64,000 nt of DNA from Oscillospiraceae bacterium (GCA_902798545.1 CADBWQ010000016.1:1-64000); one strand, 5' to 3'. Shown: positions 52,629-61,602, counted from the first letter of the stretch. Notes: generated by a model from the letters alone, not told the origin. A program made the numbers and translations.

Positions 52629-53660
52629 ATGAAAGCAGCAGTTCTGAAAGACTGGTTCAATCTCGAGCTGACCGAGGTTCCGATGCCGGTTCCCGGCCCG
52701 GACGAGGCTCTGATTAAAGTCCGCTACGGCGGCGTCTGCGGCTCGGACATGGTCGTCTACCGTCACAAACATATGACCGCCACGATCCCCCGTGTGCTCT
52801 GCCATGAAATCCTTGGCACCATTGAGACCCTGCCGGAAGGTTATGAAGGCCCATTCCATATCGGCCAGCGGGTCCTGATGAACCCGGTCGTCTCCTGCGG
52901 TCACTGCTCTGCCTGCAGGCGCGGGCTCGGCCATGTGTGTGAGAACCTGGAACTTCTCGGCATCCACAGGGATGGCGGCTTTGCCGAATACACCAAGGTT
53001 GGCGTGGAGAAGCTCGTCGCCATTCCAGACGACTTCCCTGATGAGGTCGCCATTCTTGGCGAGCCCTTTGCCGTCGGTTATCATGTCATGGTCCGCAGCC
53101 AGCTCCAGAAGGGCGACACCGTGTTTATTTCGGGCGGTGCGGCGGTCGGCCTGTATATCGCCATCTTTGCAAAGGCTTACGGCGCAGGACGTGTCATTAT
53201 TTCTGAGGTGAATGAGCCCCGGCGTCAGTTCGTCGAATCCATGGGGATCGAGACCATCAATCCCACAAAGACTGACCCGATGGATCTCATGCGCGAGGTC
53301 ACCGGTGGTGGCGGATTTGATATGGTATACGATACCTCCGGAGCCAAATCCGCGACTCTGCAGATGCCGGATCTCACCCGCTGCGGCGGCAAAATGATGA
53401 GTCTGAACCTCTCCGGTGACATCTATGAATTCATCATCGGCAAGGTCTCCTTCAAGGAGATCACCCTGATTGGCAACCGACTGTACTCTCAGGAGGACTT
53501 CGAAGGCGGCGTCCGTTTCGTCGAAGAGAACTGGCGCAAGCTGCATCTGGACCGCATGGTCAGTGATATTCTCCCGCTCAGTGACATTGACAAGGCCATC
53601 AACATGATGATCAACGGGGACAACCTCTGCAAGATCATCATTGACTGCCAGAAGGTCTGA
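52629..53660 (+). CDS. Zinc-dependent medium-chain dehydrogenase (sorbitol/idonate type)
   Basis: 343 residues. Catalytic zinc ligands C37, H59 and E60 (LCHE) and structural zinc cysteines C90, C93, C96, C104 (CGHCSACRRGLGHVC) are intact; the Rossmann segment (FISGGAAVGLYIA) replaces the common GxGPVG with GGAAVG. Related enzymes oxidise polyols or sugar acids such as L-idonate, galactitol or L-arabitol. A role feeding L-xylulose or a keto-acid into the locus is inferred. Starts 21 bp after the SDR gene and ends before a terminator. Confidence 0.9.
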   Translation: MKAAVLKDWFNLELTEVPMPVPGPDEALIKVRYGGVCGSDMVVYRHKHMTATIPRVLCHEILGTIETLPEGYEGPFHIGQRVLMNPVVSCGHCSACRRGLGHVCENLELLGIHRDGGFAEYTKVGVEKLVAIPDDFPDEVAILGEPFAVGYHVMVRSQLQKGDTVFISGGAAVGLYIAIFAKAYGAGRVIISEVNEPRRQFVESMGIETINPTKTDPMDLMREVTGGGGFDMVYDTSGAKSATLQMPDLTRCGGKMMSLNLSGDIYEFIIGKVSFKEITLIGNRLYSQEDFEGGVRFVEENWRKLHLDRMVSDILPLSDIDKAINMMINGDNLCKIIIDCQKV

Positions 53661-53678
53661 GTGAATCCCGGAAAAAGG

Positions 53679-53706
53679 GGAGCTGTGCTCCGCACAGCTC
53701 CTCTTT
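53679..53706 (+). terminator. Terminator after the zinc dehydrogenase gene
   Basis: GGAGCTGTGC and GCACAGCTCC arms followed by TCTTTGC; the tail is weak, so read-through into the next genes is possible. Confidence 0.65.
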
Positions 53707-53741
53707 GCACATTCTGAAAACAACAGGAGGAACAAACACCC

Positions 53742-54671
53742 ATGGCACAGAAACTATATCCCTCCGCACATATTCTGGAGATGTTCATGCCCTATCTGCA
53801 TGATGAAAAACGTCTGATTGAAGTTCTGAACAGGATTGTGGAAAAGGACTTCTACCGGAATGTGGAGCTGCCTTCCTTCCCGACGAAGGAACATCGGGAC
53901 ACGGTGCGGAAGATCCTGAAGGACAACGATCTTACGGCCATCACATTTGTCGCTCCTTATCTGAACGAGCAGAAGATGTCCCTCTGCGATCTGGATGACA
54001 GACGGCGGGAAGAAGTCCTGAATTTCCTGAAAATGCACGCGGACTTCGCCGCGGAGAGCGGATACACGACCTTCGGCGTGCCGAGCGGACCTTATCCCGG
54101 AGACGAAAAACACGACGAGGCCATGGCGGCCCAGGCGGATACTCTCGCCGGGATCGCAGATTATGCGGCCTCTCTCGGCATGAACTGCAGCATCGAGCCG
54201 CTGGACCGCTACGCGCATAAAAAAGCCCTCATCGGCCCGATGGACGAGGTGGTGGAATGGTTCCGGCCGCTGCACGAGGCGCACCCGAACCTCTTTCTGC
54301 ACTGGGACAGCGCCCATGAACGGCTGGGCGGCCTCGGCATCTTCAAGACACTGGAAATGGCAGCGCCGTTCATGAGTCAGATCCACCTCTGCGACTGCAT
54401 CGACGATCCGACACACCCCTGCTTCGGCGATCTGCACATGGATCCCGCTGAAGCGCCCGACTGGAAGACGGAAGGCTTCCTGACACCGGAGATCGGAGCG
54501 GAAATTATCCGCCGCGCGGCGTCGTTTGATAAACCGGAAGGCGTGAAACGCTTCTGGATATCCATCGAAGTACTCGGCCACAAGGGAGATAATCTGTGGC
54601 ACAAGGAGCGGATCGCGAGAGAGTTCCTGACGCACTGCTGGGAGCTCTCCGGCGTGGAAATTGGACACTGA
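53742..54671 (+). CDS. Sugar phosphate isomerase/epimerase-like TIM barrel (AP endonuclease 2 family)
   Basis: 309 residues. Metal-binding pattern of the xylose-isomerase-like TIM barrels: CSIEPLDRYAHK (Glu), FLHWDSAHERLG (Asp/His), SQIHLCDC (His) and a C-terminal SIEVLG (Glu). The substrate is unknown; it precedes the L-xylulokinase-like gene by 19 bp, so an isomerase producing or consuming a ketose or keto-acid is likely. AGGAGG precedes the ATG. Confidence 0.82.
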   Translation: MAQKLYPSAHILEMFMPYLHDEKRLIEVLNRIVEKDFYRNVELPSFPTKEHRDTVRKILKDNDLTAITFVAPYLNEQKMSLCDLDDRRREEVLNFLKMHADFAAESGYTTFGVPSGPYPGDEKHDEAMAAQADTLAGIADYAASLGMNCSIEPLDRYAHKKALIGPMDEVVEWFRPLHEAHPNLFLHWDSAHERLGGLGIFKTLEMAAPFMSQIHLCDCIDDPTHPCFGDLHMDPAEAPDWKTEGFLTPEIGAEIIRRAASFDKPEGVKRFWISIEVLGHKGDNLWHKERIAREFLTHCWELSGVEIGH

Positions 54672-54690
54672 ACCGGGACGGAGAGAAGAA

Positions 54691-56229
54691 ATGCATTATT
54701 TTATCGGACTGGATAACGGCGGAACGGCAACCAAGGCTGCACTGTTTGACAGAAGGGGAAAAGAGATCGGCAAAGAAGTTGTTGCGACAGCTTCGATCAC
54801 ACCGAAACCCGGCTTTGTGGAGCGGGACATGGAGGAGATGTGGGAGGCCAACTGCAGGGTGATCTCCCGGGTTCTCAGCAAAACAGGCGTTGATGCGAAA
54901 GACGTGGCGGGGATCGGAATCGCCGGACACGGAAAGGGCCTCTATCTCTGGGGAAAGGACGAAAAACCCGCCCGCAACGGCATCATCTCCACCGACAACC
55001 GCGCCTGGGCGTATCCGAAGCGCTGGGCGGAGGACGGAACCGAAGAAAAGGTCTTCGCCCGTACTGCGCAGCATATTCTGGCCTGCCAGCCGGTTTCCCT
55101 GCTGGCCTGGCTGCGGGATAACGAGCCGGAAAGCTACCGGAATATCCGCTGGGTTTTTGAGTGCAAGGATTATGTCCGCTTCCGCCTGACGGGGGAAGCA
55201 AAGGCGGAAATCACGGACTATTCAGGGGCCAACCTCATGAATCTCCATACGCGGGATTATGACAGGGAACTGCTGAAACTCTTCGGACTGGAAGAGATTG
55301 CGGAAGCGCTTCCGCCGCTCTGCAGGGCGACGGAGATCTGCGGCCGTGTGACGGAAGAGGCGGCAGAACGCTGTGGCCTTCTCCCGGGGACTCCGGTGGT
55401 GGGCGGCATGTTCGACATCAACGCCTGCGCGCTGGCAGCCGGTGTGACAGATCCGGACCGGATCTGCATGATCGCGGGAACCTGGAGCATCAACGAGTAT
55501 GTACGCAGAGAACCGGTCACCGACGGCAGCGTCCTGATGAACTCGCTGTTCTGTCTGCCGGAATTCTACCTGATTGAGGAGTCAAGCCCAACCTCTGCGG
55601 GTAACAACGAGTGGTTTGTGCGGGAACTTCTTCCGGAACTGGGTGAAGCGTGCAGAGAACACGGAGAGAGTATCTATGAGGTACTGAACCAATGGGTAGA
55701 CGAGATTGGAGCGGAGGAATTCGTCCCGGTGTTTCTGCCCTTCCTGATGGCGTCGAATGTCCACCCCAACGCCAAAGGCAGCTTCGTCGGACTGTCACTG
55801 AACCACAGCCGGAAGCATATGGCGCGCAGTATCTATGAGGGCATTGCCTTTTGCCACCGGATGCATCTGGAGCGCCTGCTGAAAACCCGGACGGAGATGC
55901 CGGCCTGCATCCGCCTTGCGGGCGGTGCGGCCAGATCCGAGGTGTGGGCACAGATGTTTGCCGACGTGATGAAACTCCCGGTGGAAACCGTCGAAGCAAA
56001 CGAAACCGGTGCACTGGGCTGCGCAATCCCTGCTGCGGTAGCAGCGGGAGAGTATCCCGATCTCTACACGGCAGTGGAAAACATGACCGCCGTATCGAAG
56101 CGCTTTGAACCGAACCCGGCGCGCACCGGAATCTATGACAGAAAATACGCGCTCTATTGCAGGACAATCGACTGCCTGGACGGCGTGTGGTCCGAGATGC
56201 AGGCAATGATAGAAGGGAGCGAAACATGA
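54691..56229 (+). CDS. FGGY-family carbohydrate kinase, probable L-xylulokinase
   Basis: 512 residues. FGGY fold: N-terminal phosphate loop GLDNGGTATKAALFD, the first FGGY region (GIISTDNRAWAYPKRW), the central Asp in GGMFDINACALAAGV and the adenosine motif RLAGGAARSEVWAQM. The pattern resembles LyxK of the yia locus, and the neighbouring UlaE- and AraD-type epimerases act on its expected product L-xylulose-5-phosphate. Other ketopentoses are possible substrates. ATG 54691 has GGAGAG 8 bases upstream; the stop overlaps the ulaE ATG. Confidence 0.87.
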   Translation: MHYFIGLDNGGTATKAALFDRRGKEIGKEVVATASITPKPGFVERDMEEMWEANCRVISRVLSKTGVDAKDVAGIGIAGHGKGLYLWGKDEKPARNGIISTDNRAWAYPKRWAEDGTEEKVFARTAQHILACQPVSLLAWLRDNEPESYRNIRWVFECKDYVRFRLTGEAKAEITDYSGANLMNLHTRDYDRELLKLFGLEEIAEALPPLCRATEICGRVTEEAAERCGLLPGTPVVGGMFDINACALAAGVTDPDRICMIAGTWSINEYVRREPVTDGSVLMNSLFCLPEFYLIEESSPTSAGNNEWFVRELLPELGEACREHGESIYEVLNQWVDEIGAEEFVPVFLPFLMASNVHPNAKGSFVGLSLNHSRKHMARSIYEGIAFCHRMHLERLLKTRTEMPACIRLAGGAARSEVWAQMFADVMKLPVETVEANETGALGCAIPAAVAAGEYPDLYTAVENMTAVSKRFEPNPARTGIYDRKYALYCRTIDCLDGVWSEMQAMIEGSET

Positions 56230-57059
56230 AAAAAGCTTACACACTGGGCCTCTATGAGAAGGCCATGCCGGATGTCTCCTGGAAAGAGAAACTCTCAATC
56301 GCCAAAGATGCCGGCTATGACTTCGTGGAAATCAGCATCGACGCCACGGAAGCCCGCATCTCGCGTGTCTACAGCAGCAAGCAGGAGCGCAGGGAACTGG
56401 TGGATCTCTGCTTCGAGATGGAGATGCCCATCCGGACACTCAACGCAAGCGCGCTGACGAAATACTCCCTCGGAAATCCGGATCCCGCTGTCTGTGCCCG
56501 CGGCATGGAGATCGCGGAGCGGTCCATCGAGCTGGCAGACGATCTGGGTGTGCGGATTATGATGATCCCGGGCTATGATGTCTATTATGAGCCCCACAGC
56601 GAAGAGACCGAACAGCGCTTTGTGGAGAACATCCGCAGACTGGAACGGGTGGCCTCCTGCGCCGGGGTGCAGCTCGGGTTCGAGACGATGGAAAACGAGT
56701 TCATGAACACGGTGGAAAAGGCCATGCACTATATCGGGCTGGTAAACTCCAACTACCTCAAGATCTATCCCGATATCGGCAACACCACCAACGCCGCCGT
56801 ACTGCACGGCACGGATCCCATCGAGGACCTGAAAAAAGGCAGGGGACAGCTGCTTGCGCTCCATCTGAAAGAGACCTGCCCCGAACACTATCGGGAGATC
56901 CCCTACGGAACCGGACATGTGGATTTCGAAGCCGCGGTCCGGACGGCCTGGGAGCTCGGTGTCCGCCGCTATGTCACCGAGTTCTGGTACAAGGAGGGCG
57001 GAGAGACGCCCAAAGAGGTCCGTGCCCGTTTCGGGGAACTGCTGGACAGGCAGCACTGA
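56226..57059 (+). CDS. ulaE: L-ribulose-5-phosphate 3-epimerase (UlaE/SgbU type)
   Basis: 277 residues. A TIM-barrel epimerase converting L-xylulose-5-phosphate to L-ribulose-5-phosphate. Marks: LGLYEKAMPDVSWKEKLSIAK at the start, EISIDATEAR, MMIPGYDVYYEP, FETMENEFMNT (metal Glu), YPDIGNTTNA (metal Asp) and LHLKET. The start shares ATGA with the kinase stop. Followed by a short coding remnant rather than the next gene. Confidence 0.93.
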   Translation: MKKAYTLGLYEKAMPDVSWKEKLSIAKDAGYDFVEISIDATEARISRVYSSKQERRELVDLCFEMEMPIRTLNASALTKYSLGNPDPAVCARGMEIAERSIELADDLGVRIMMIPGYDVYYEPHSEETEQRFVENIRRLERVASCAGVQLGFETMENEFMNTVEKAMHYIGLVNSNYLKIYPDIGNTTNAAVLHGTDPIEDLKKGRGQLLALHLKETCPEHYREIPYGTGHVDFEAAVRTAWELGVRRYVTEFWYKEGGETPKEVRARFGELLDRQH

Positions 57060-57060
57060 G

Positions 57061-57138
57061 CCCGACAAGTGCATCGACCTGATCGTCGCCACAAACCGCG
57101 AGACTGACGAAGTGGCCATGTATGAGATCACCGAATAA
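57061..57138 (+). pseudogene. Short coding-like remnant after ulaE
   Basis: 25 codons plus TAA read as plausible protein (DKCIDLIVATNRETDEVAMY, then EITE) but with no start or ribosome-binding site; it begins two bases after the ulaE stop in another frame. It looks like the C-terminus of a lost gene. I do not recognise the parent. Confidence 0.4.
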
Positions 57139-57162
57139 AAAAGAAAACGAAGGAGAAAAAAG

Positions 57163-57627
57163 ATGATTGTTGCGAAACTGAAAGACGCAGCGGACTATCG
57201 CGGAATCCACCCCATGCTGGACAAGGCGCTGGCGTATCTGAATGACGAATTCATGAACACGGTGGGAACCGAGACAACCCATATGGAGGGGAACAACCTC
57301 TATGCTACGTTGAACCTCTTTGAGACACAGCCGGATGAGAAGGGCTTCTTCGAAGCACATCAGAAGTATCTGGACATCCATGCTGTTCTCTCCGGTGAGG
57401 AACGGATGGACATCGCAGAGACCGCCATGCTGACCCCGGACGCCGCGGCAAGCAAGCCGGAGAACGACTTCTACGCCTTTACGGACAGAAATCCGGCGCA
57501 TCAGAGCATCGTCCTGAAACATGGAGACTTTCTGGTGGCCTTCCCGGAGGATGCCCACCGCGTCAAGGGACAGGTGAGCGGACCTTCCGATGTGCGGAAA
57601 GTCGTCTTCAAAATACGGATCGCTTAA
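57163..57627 (+). CDS. YhcH/YjgK/YiaL family protein
   Basis: 154 residues. Cupin-like family seen with sialic-acid, beta-galactosidase and yia-type loci. Typical pieces are HQKYLDIHAVLSGEERMDIA (metal-site His) and FLVAFPEDAHRVKG. The YiaL homologue stands in the E. coli yia locus with the same TRAP/kinase/epimerase partners. Proposed to act as an isomerase or mutarotase on an intermediate; function is not established here. Confidence 0.9.
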   Translation: MIVAKLKDAADYRGIHPMLDKALAYLNDEFMNTVGTETTHMEGNNLYATLNLFETQPDEKGFFEAHQKYLDIHAVLSGEERMDIAETAMLTPDAAASKPENDFYAFTDRNPAHQSIVLKHGDFLVAFPEDAHRVKGQVSGPSDVRKVVFKIRIA

Positions 57628-57643
57628 TGCAACAGGAGAAATC

Positions 57644-58600
57644 ATGAAAAATGTACTGGTTTTGATGCCCGTCGAGGCACGGCACAAGGAAAAAATCGAA
57701 GCAGCCGGCACCGGCTGCAACATCGTCTACAGTTCTCCGGATCAGGTTACGGAGGAACAGGTTCGCAGCGCCAATGTCATCTTCGGCAACCCGAAGGCAG
57801 CGATGATCGGCGCTTCGGAGAACCTGGAGTGGCTGCAGCTGGAGTCCGCAGGGACAGACGCCTATATCATCCCGGGCGTGCTGGACAGGAAGACCGTCCT
57901 CACCAATGCTACCGGCGCCTATACCAAGGCGGTCTCAGAGCATGCCTTCGCCCTGACACTCATGCTGCAGAAAAAGCTCTATCTCTACCGGGATGAGCAG
58001 AAAAAAGCCTGCTGGAGCGATCACGGAACGGTTGGCTCTCTCTCCGACTGTACGGTTGCTGTTGTGGGGCTGGGCGACATCGGACAGGCTTACGCCAGGC
58101 TGGTGAAGGCCATGGGCGCCTATGTCATCGGTGTCAAGCGCCGCGCCACGAATCCCCCGGAATGTGTGGACGAGCTGGTCATGACGCAGGACCTTGATAC
58201 GGTCCTGCCGCGGGCTGACGTCATCATGTCCATCCTCCCCAATACTGCGGCAACGCGTTATATCTATACCCCGGAGAGCTTTGACAAAATGAAGGACACT
58301 GCGCTCTTCATCAACTGCGGACGCGGCAACGCCGTCTCCTCCGAGGTGCTGTATCAGGCGCTCTCCGAACACAAGATTGCTGCAGCGGCCATGGACGTGG
58401 CAGAGGTGGAGCCGCTCCCGGCGGACAGCCCGCTCTGGGGCCTTGAGAACCTGGTCATCACGCCGCATATCTCAGGCGGGTTCCATCTGCCGGAGACCTT
58501 TGAGCGTATTGTCGACATCGCGGCCGGCAATCTTGCCGCATTCCTGGCGGGCAGGGAGCTGCGCAACGTGGTCGACTTTGCCACCGGATACAAGAAGTAA
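57644..58600 (+). CDS. D-isomer-specific 2-hydroxyacid dehydrogenase
   Basis: 318 residues. NAD-binding motif VVGLGDIGQAYARL, catalytic Arg in FINCGRGNAV, Glu in VAEVEPLPADSPLW and catalytic His in ITPHISGG are present. The family reduces glyoxylate, hydroxypyruvate or keto-gulonate-type acids. ATG 57644 has AGGAG 7 bases upstream, 16 bp after yhcH. It closes the sugar-acid locus; a role like 2,3-diketo-L-gulonate reductase (YiaK in the yia locus, from a different family) is conceivable but speculative. Confidence 0.9.
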   Translation: MKNVLVLMPVEARHKEKIEAAGTGCNIVYSSPDQVTEEQVRSANVIFGNPKAAMIGASENLEWLQLESAGTDAYIIPGVLDRKTVLTNATGAYTKAVSEHAFALTLMLQKKLYLYRDEQKKACWSDHGTVGSLSDCTVAVVGLGDIGQAYARLVKAMGAYVIGVKRRATNPPECVDELVMTQDLDTVLPRADVIMSILPNTAATRYIYTPESFDKMKDTALFINCGRGNAVSSEVLYQALSEHKIAAAAMDVAEVEPLPADSPLWGLENLVITPHISGGFHLPETFERIVDIAAGNLAAFLAGRELRNVVDFATGYKK

Positions 58601-58667
58601 GAAAACACAGGTACGAGGAACAGAACGCTGATTTTCACGAAAGCATACGGAAGAGGAGGTTTAAAAG

Positions 58668-58931
58668 ATGAAGATCACGAAGCGGAACGGCAACCTGACG
58701 ATGTATGACGATGAGAAGGTCGTAAACAGTATCCTCAAGGCGAACAGGGACGTCAGCGGGGAAGAGATCACAAGGGCTGTAGCTGTCAACATTGCAGATG
58801 AAGTGTTTTCCAGACTGACGGCGGAGAAGGAAATCATCACGACAAAGGATGTCAGAGACTGCGTCTATGCGATACTGACAGAGCGCGACTGCCCGAAAAC
58901 AGCGAAAGCCTACGCGGAATATAAGAAGTGA
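58668..58931 (+). CDS. Stand-alone ATP-cone domain protein
   Basis: 87 residues consisting only of an ATP-cone (starts MKITKRNGNLTMYDDEKVVN, ends TERDCPKTAKAYAEYKK). ATP-cones normally are nucleotide-sensing modules of ribonucleotide reductases and NrdR. The stop shares bases with the GTG of the next gene, so it is co-translated with a cysteine-protease-fold protein. GGAGG precedes the ATG. Confidence 0.88.
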   Translation: MKITKRNGNLTMYDDEKVVNSILKANRDVSGEEITRAVAVNIADEVFSRLTAEKEIITTKDVRDCVYAILTERDCPKTAKAYAEYKK

Positions 58932-59296
58932 TCCAATATATCCACGAGCCCACCGAGCTGCAATGCGGTCAGGCGGTACTTGCGATGGTGACGGGACAGA
59001 CCGCAGAGCAGGTATGCAGGGAACTCGGCAACGACCGGGAGACGAATCTCAGGGAGATGAAGTGCTTCCTCGGGAGCCATGGAATCCGGGTAGCGGAAGA
59101 ACGCGTCCAGGTTACACGCAGGGAAGAATTGCCGGCACTCTGTATCCTCAGCCTGGAGACACCGCGCTGCTGGCACTGGTCGCTGTACAGCGAAGGCGTG
59201 TTCTATGATCCGGAGCACGGAGTGATGGACGACTTCCCTGAATCTGCCAGAAAGTATTACTGGGAGATCGGAAGGGAAAGCGCCACAGAGAAATGA
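58928..59296 (+). CDS. Small papain/C39-like cysteine-protease-fold protein
   Basis: 122 residues from a GTG that overlaps the ATP-cone stop (GTGA). A minimal C39-like pattern: C13 in LQCGQAVLAMVTG, H83 in CWHWSLY and D94 in FYDPEHG could form a Cys-His-Asp triad. The usual upstream oxyanion Gln is not at the expected spacing. No signal peptide, so cytoplasmic. Coupling to a nucleotide-binding ATP-cone is unusual. The target is unknown. Confidence 0.65.
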   Translation: MIQYIHEPTELQCGQAVLAMVTGQTAEQVCRELGNDRETNLREMKCFLGSHGIRVAEERVQVTRREELPALCILSLETPRCWHWSLYSEGVFYDPEHGVMDDFPESARKYYWEIGRESATEK

Positions 59297-59333
59297 AGCA
59301 CCAGATGCGTTCCGGAAACACAGCTGTTCATTT

Positions 59334-59375
59334 AAAATTGCGGAGGAGCCTGACGCTCCCCCGCAGTTTTGTTTT
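59334..59375. terminator. Bidirectional terminator between convergent genes
   Basis: 16-bp arms with two imperfect pairs (59334-59349, 59355-59370), A-run on the left and TTTTGTTTTT on the right, serving the C39-like gene and the minus-strand flavoprotein gene. Confidence 0.75.
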
Positions 59376-59400
59376 TGGATGGGTTTTAGATGGCTTCGGT

Positions 59401-61602
59401 TCAGATCCGTCTGGCGGCGATATTTCCGGCAGCAATGGCTTCAGCAATGTTGAACGGAGAATTGCAGTCGCCGACCGCCACCGCCGGTATATCCAGACCG
59501 TCGATCAGTCCGGCATTCGGCAGCATGTCGCGGGCATCGATCACCGTGTCGCACTTTACAACAATGTCGCAGCCGGTCTCGCCGTCGATGACAATAGAAC
59601 CGTCGCGGACTTCCTTGACCGAGGCGTTCGGCCAGAGACGCATACCGTTGGCGTACAGCATGGGAATCGTAAACTGCTTGACCCAGGAGGACTGGCCCTT
59701 ATCCAGATGCTCTTTGCCTTCAGGAGAGACCATGATAACATGCTTGCCCTGGGCGATCAGGTACTGGGCGGCGTCGACCGCCTGTGCATTGCCGCCGATG
59801 ATGACGACATTATCACCAATGGGCTTGAAGGCAATGTCATCCAGAGAGATGACCGTGGTGGCACCGTTGGACTCCAGTTCAAGCTCCGGACGCTGGCCGC
59901 CGACAGCGAGCACAACATAGTCCGGTGCTTCCTGCTCAATCATCTCACGGGTGACCTCAGTACCGGTCACGACCTTGACACCCTTCAGCTCAAGCTGACG
60001 GATCAGGTACTTCTTGAGATCGTCCAGATTCTCATGCGGTCCCTTGATCACGTTCGCAAAGATCAGCAGACCGCCGAGTACCGTCTGCTTTTCGTACAGG
60101 GTGACGTCATAGCCGCGCTGTGCCGCGATTCTTGCAGCCTCCATACCGGCCGGGCCACCGCCGATGACCATGACCTTCTTGTCGCCGTCGGCGGGCAGCG
60201 GAGTCGCGCCTTCGGGCATCTCGTCATGCCAGGCCCTCTGTGTGGCGGCATTGACGCGGCAGTGTTCATAGTATACACCGTCTTCGGTGTAGTCAAAGTG
60301 GCAGTGCATGCAGCGGGTGCAGGGGGCAATCTCATCCAGACGGCCTTCGCGCAGCTTGTTGACATACTCGGTATCGACCGTGAGAGGACGGTTCATGATA
60401 AAGAAGTCGCACATGCCGTTTTCGATGGCGTCATTGAAGAACTTGGGCGCATGGGCGGGGTTCATGCAGGTAACGGTGCCGACAGGAATTGTCACAGCTT
60501 CCTTGATCTCCCTGGCGACATTGAGCATCATGCCGTAGGCATCGTGATTTGCAAGAAGCTTGCCCTCAAAGTGACGGGAGAAGTCAAAGCGGGTCCCGTT
60601 TGCGGCAGTACCGATGATGCCGTTGCCGGTGAAGTACAGGTCGGAGGCAAACTGACAGACATGCATGCGGAAGACACCCAGTCTCACATGGAGGGAGTCT
60701 GCGCCGAAGTCCTCGAGGGACTTGCAGATTTTGCAGTTTTCTTCCACCGTGGTGGAGAGATCCGCTTCACCGATGTTGATGTCGTTCTCCTCAATGCCGT
60801 TAATGAGAACCTGGACCGGGAAGTCCTTGCCGCAGATTTCCTTGATGCCGGTGATGATCTCGCCGACAAATCGGGCTCTGTTTTCAAAGCTCTGGGGACC
60901 GTATTCGTCGTCGCGGTGGTTTCTCTGCCGGGAGAAGAAGGCCTGGCCGATGTTGTTGCCGGCAGCATTGATCTCAACGGCGTCAAAGCCGAGATCCTTC
61001 ATCTTTTTGGCGCCCTGGATGAAATCTTCCTGAACGAGCTTGACTTCTTCTCTGGTGAGGTGCTCGGCAAAGGCGGAAGCATACTGTGGAGCGGTGGCTG
61101 CATCAAAACCGCTGAAGGAACGGCCCATGCAGCTCAGCTGATAGCCGATATATCCGCCGGCCGCGTGGACACCGTCGACGACAGCTCTGATATGGGAGGT
61201 CTCGATCGGCTGCTGACGGCTGCTCGGGAAGTTCTCGCCGAAGGCCAGGAAGTCTTCGACCCAGATCATCTCCACACCGCCCTTGGCAAACGCGGCATAA
61301 TACTCAACGGCTTCTTCCTCGCTGCCTCTCTGGGTGTCGGAACCGGCGGCGGATTTCACCATGCGGTGGTTCAGGGACAGACCGCCGAACTTCCAGGGGC
61401 TGAAAACCGCGGAGAGATCGGAATCCGTGTCGCGGAAATTGTAGTCCTGGGGATTCAGTTCGGTCATTGCCTTGTAGATATTGACTTTTTCTTCCGCTGC
61501 GCTTTCTGCAGATGCGGCCACGGGGCCGAGGAGTGTTGTTGCGGCGAGACCGAGGGCTCCGGCTGCGGAGCCTTTCAGAAAGTCTCTGCGTGAAATATTC
61601 AT
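59401..61602 (-). CDS. Tat-exported old-yellow-enzyme-type NADH:flavin oxidoreductase with Fe-S and FAD/NAD domains
   Basis: 733 residues. A Tat signal (MNISRRDFLKG, twin Arg 5-6, then a hydrophobic AAGALGLAATTLL and an ASA cleavage site) implies export folded with cofactors. An FMN TIM barrel (about 67-420) is followed by a 4Fe-4S site (C428, C431, C434, C448) and an FAD/NAD(P) domain starting GGGPAG at 481-486, the layout of 2,4-dienoyl-CoA reductase and bile-acid or enoate reductases. The substrate-binding His pair of the barrel is replaced (INAAGNN at 211-217). Divergent from a LysR gene. I infer an anaerobic respiratory-type reductase with unknown acceptor. Confidence 0.88.
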   Translation of the reverse strand: MNISRRDFLKGSAAGALGLAATTLLGPVAASAESAAEEKVNIYKAMTELNPQDYNFRDTDSDLSAVFSPWKFGGLSLNHRMVKSAAGSDTQRGSEEEAVEYYAAFAKGGVEMIWVEDFLAFGENFPSSRQQPIETSHIRAVVDGVHAAGGYIGYQLSCMGRSFSGFDAATAPQYASAFAEHLTREEVKLVQEDFIQGAKKMKDLGFDAVEINAAGNNIGQAFFSRQRNHRDDEYGPQSFENRARFVGEIITGIKEICGKDFPVQVLINGIEENDINIGEADLSTTVEENCKICKSLEDFGADSLHVRLGVFRMHVCQFASDLYFTGNGIIGTAANGTRFDFSRHFEGKLLANHDAYGMMLNVAREIKEAVTIPVGTVTCMNPAHAPKFFNDAIENGMCDFFIMNRPLTVDTEYVNKLREGRLDEIAPCTRCMHCHFDYTEDGVYYEHCRVNAATQRAWHDEMPEGATPLPADGDKKVMVIGGGPAGMEAARIAAQRGYDVTLYEKQTVLGGLLIFANVIKGPHENLDDLKKYLIRQLELKGVKVVTGTEVTREMIEQEAPDYVVLAVGGQRPELELESNGATTVISLDDIAFKPIGDNVVIIGGNAQAVDAAQYLIAQGKHVIMVSPEGKEHLDKGQSSWVKQFTIPMLYANGMRLWPNASVKEVRDGSIVIDGETGCDIVVKCDTVIDARDMLPNAGLIDGLDIPAVAVGDCNSPFNIAEAIAAGNIAARRI

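Noticed and set aside
50721-53735. Very long minus-strand open frame (over 1000 codons) opposite kdgK, the SDR and the zinc dehydrogenase
   Set aside because: Three well-recognised genes occupy the plus strand; codon bias in GC-rich coding leaves the antisense frame open by chance.
59293-61593. 766-codon plus-strand open frame opposite the Tat flavoprotein
   Set aside because: The minus strand encodes intact FMN, Fe-S and FAD motifs with a Tat signal; the plus frame has none.
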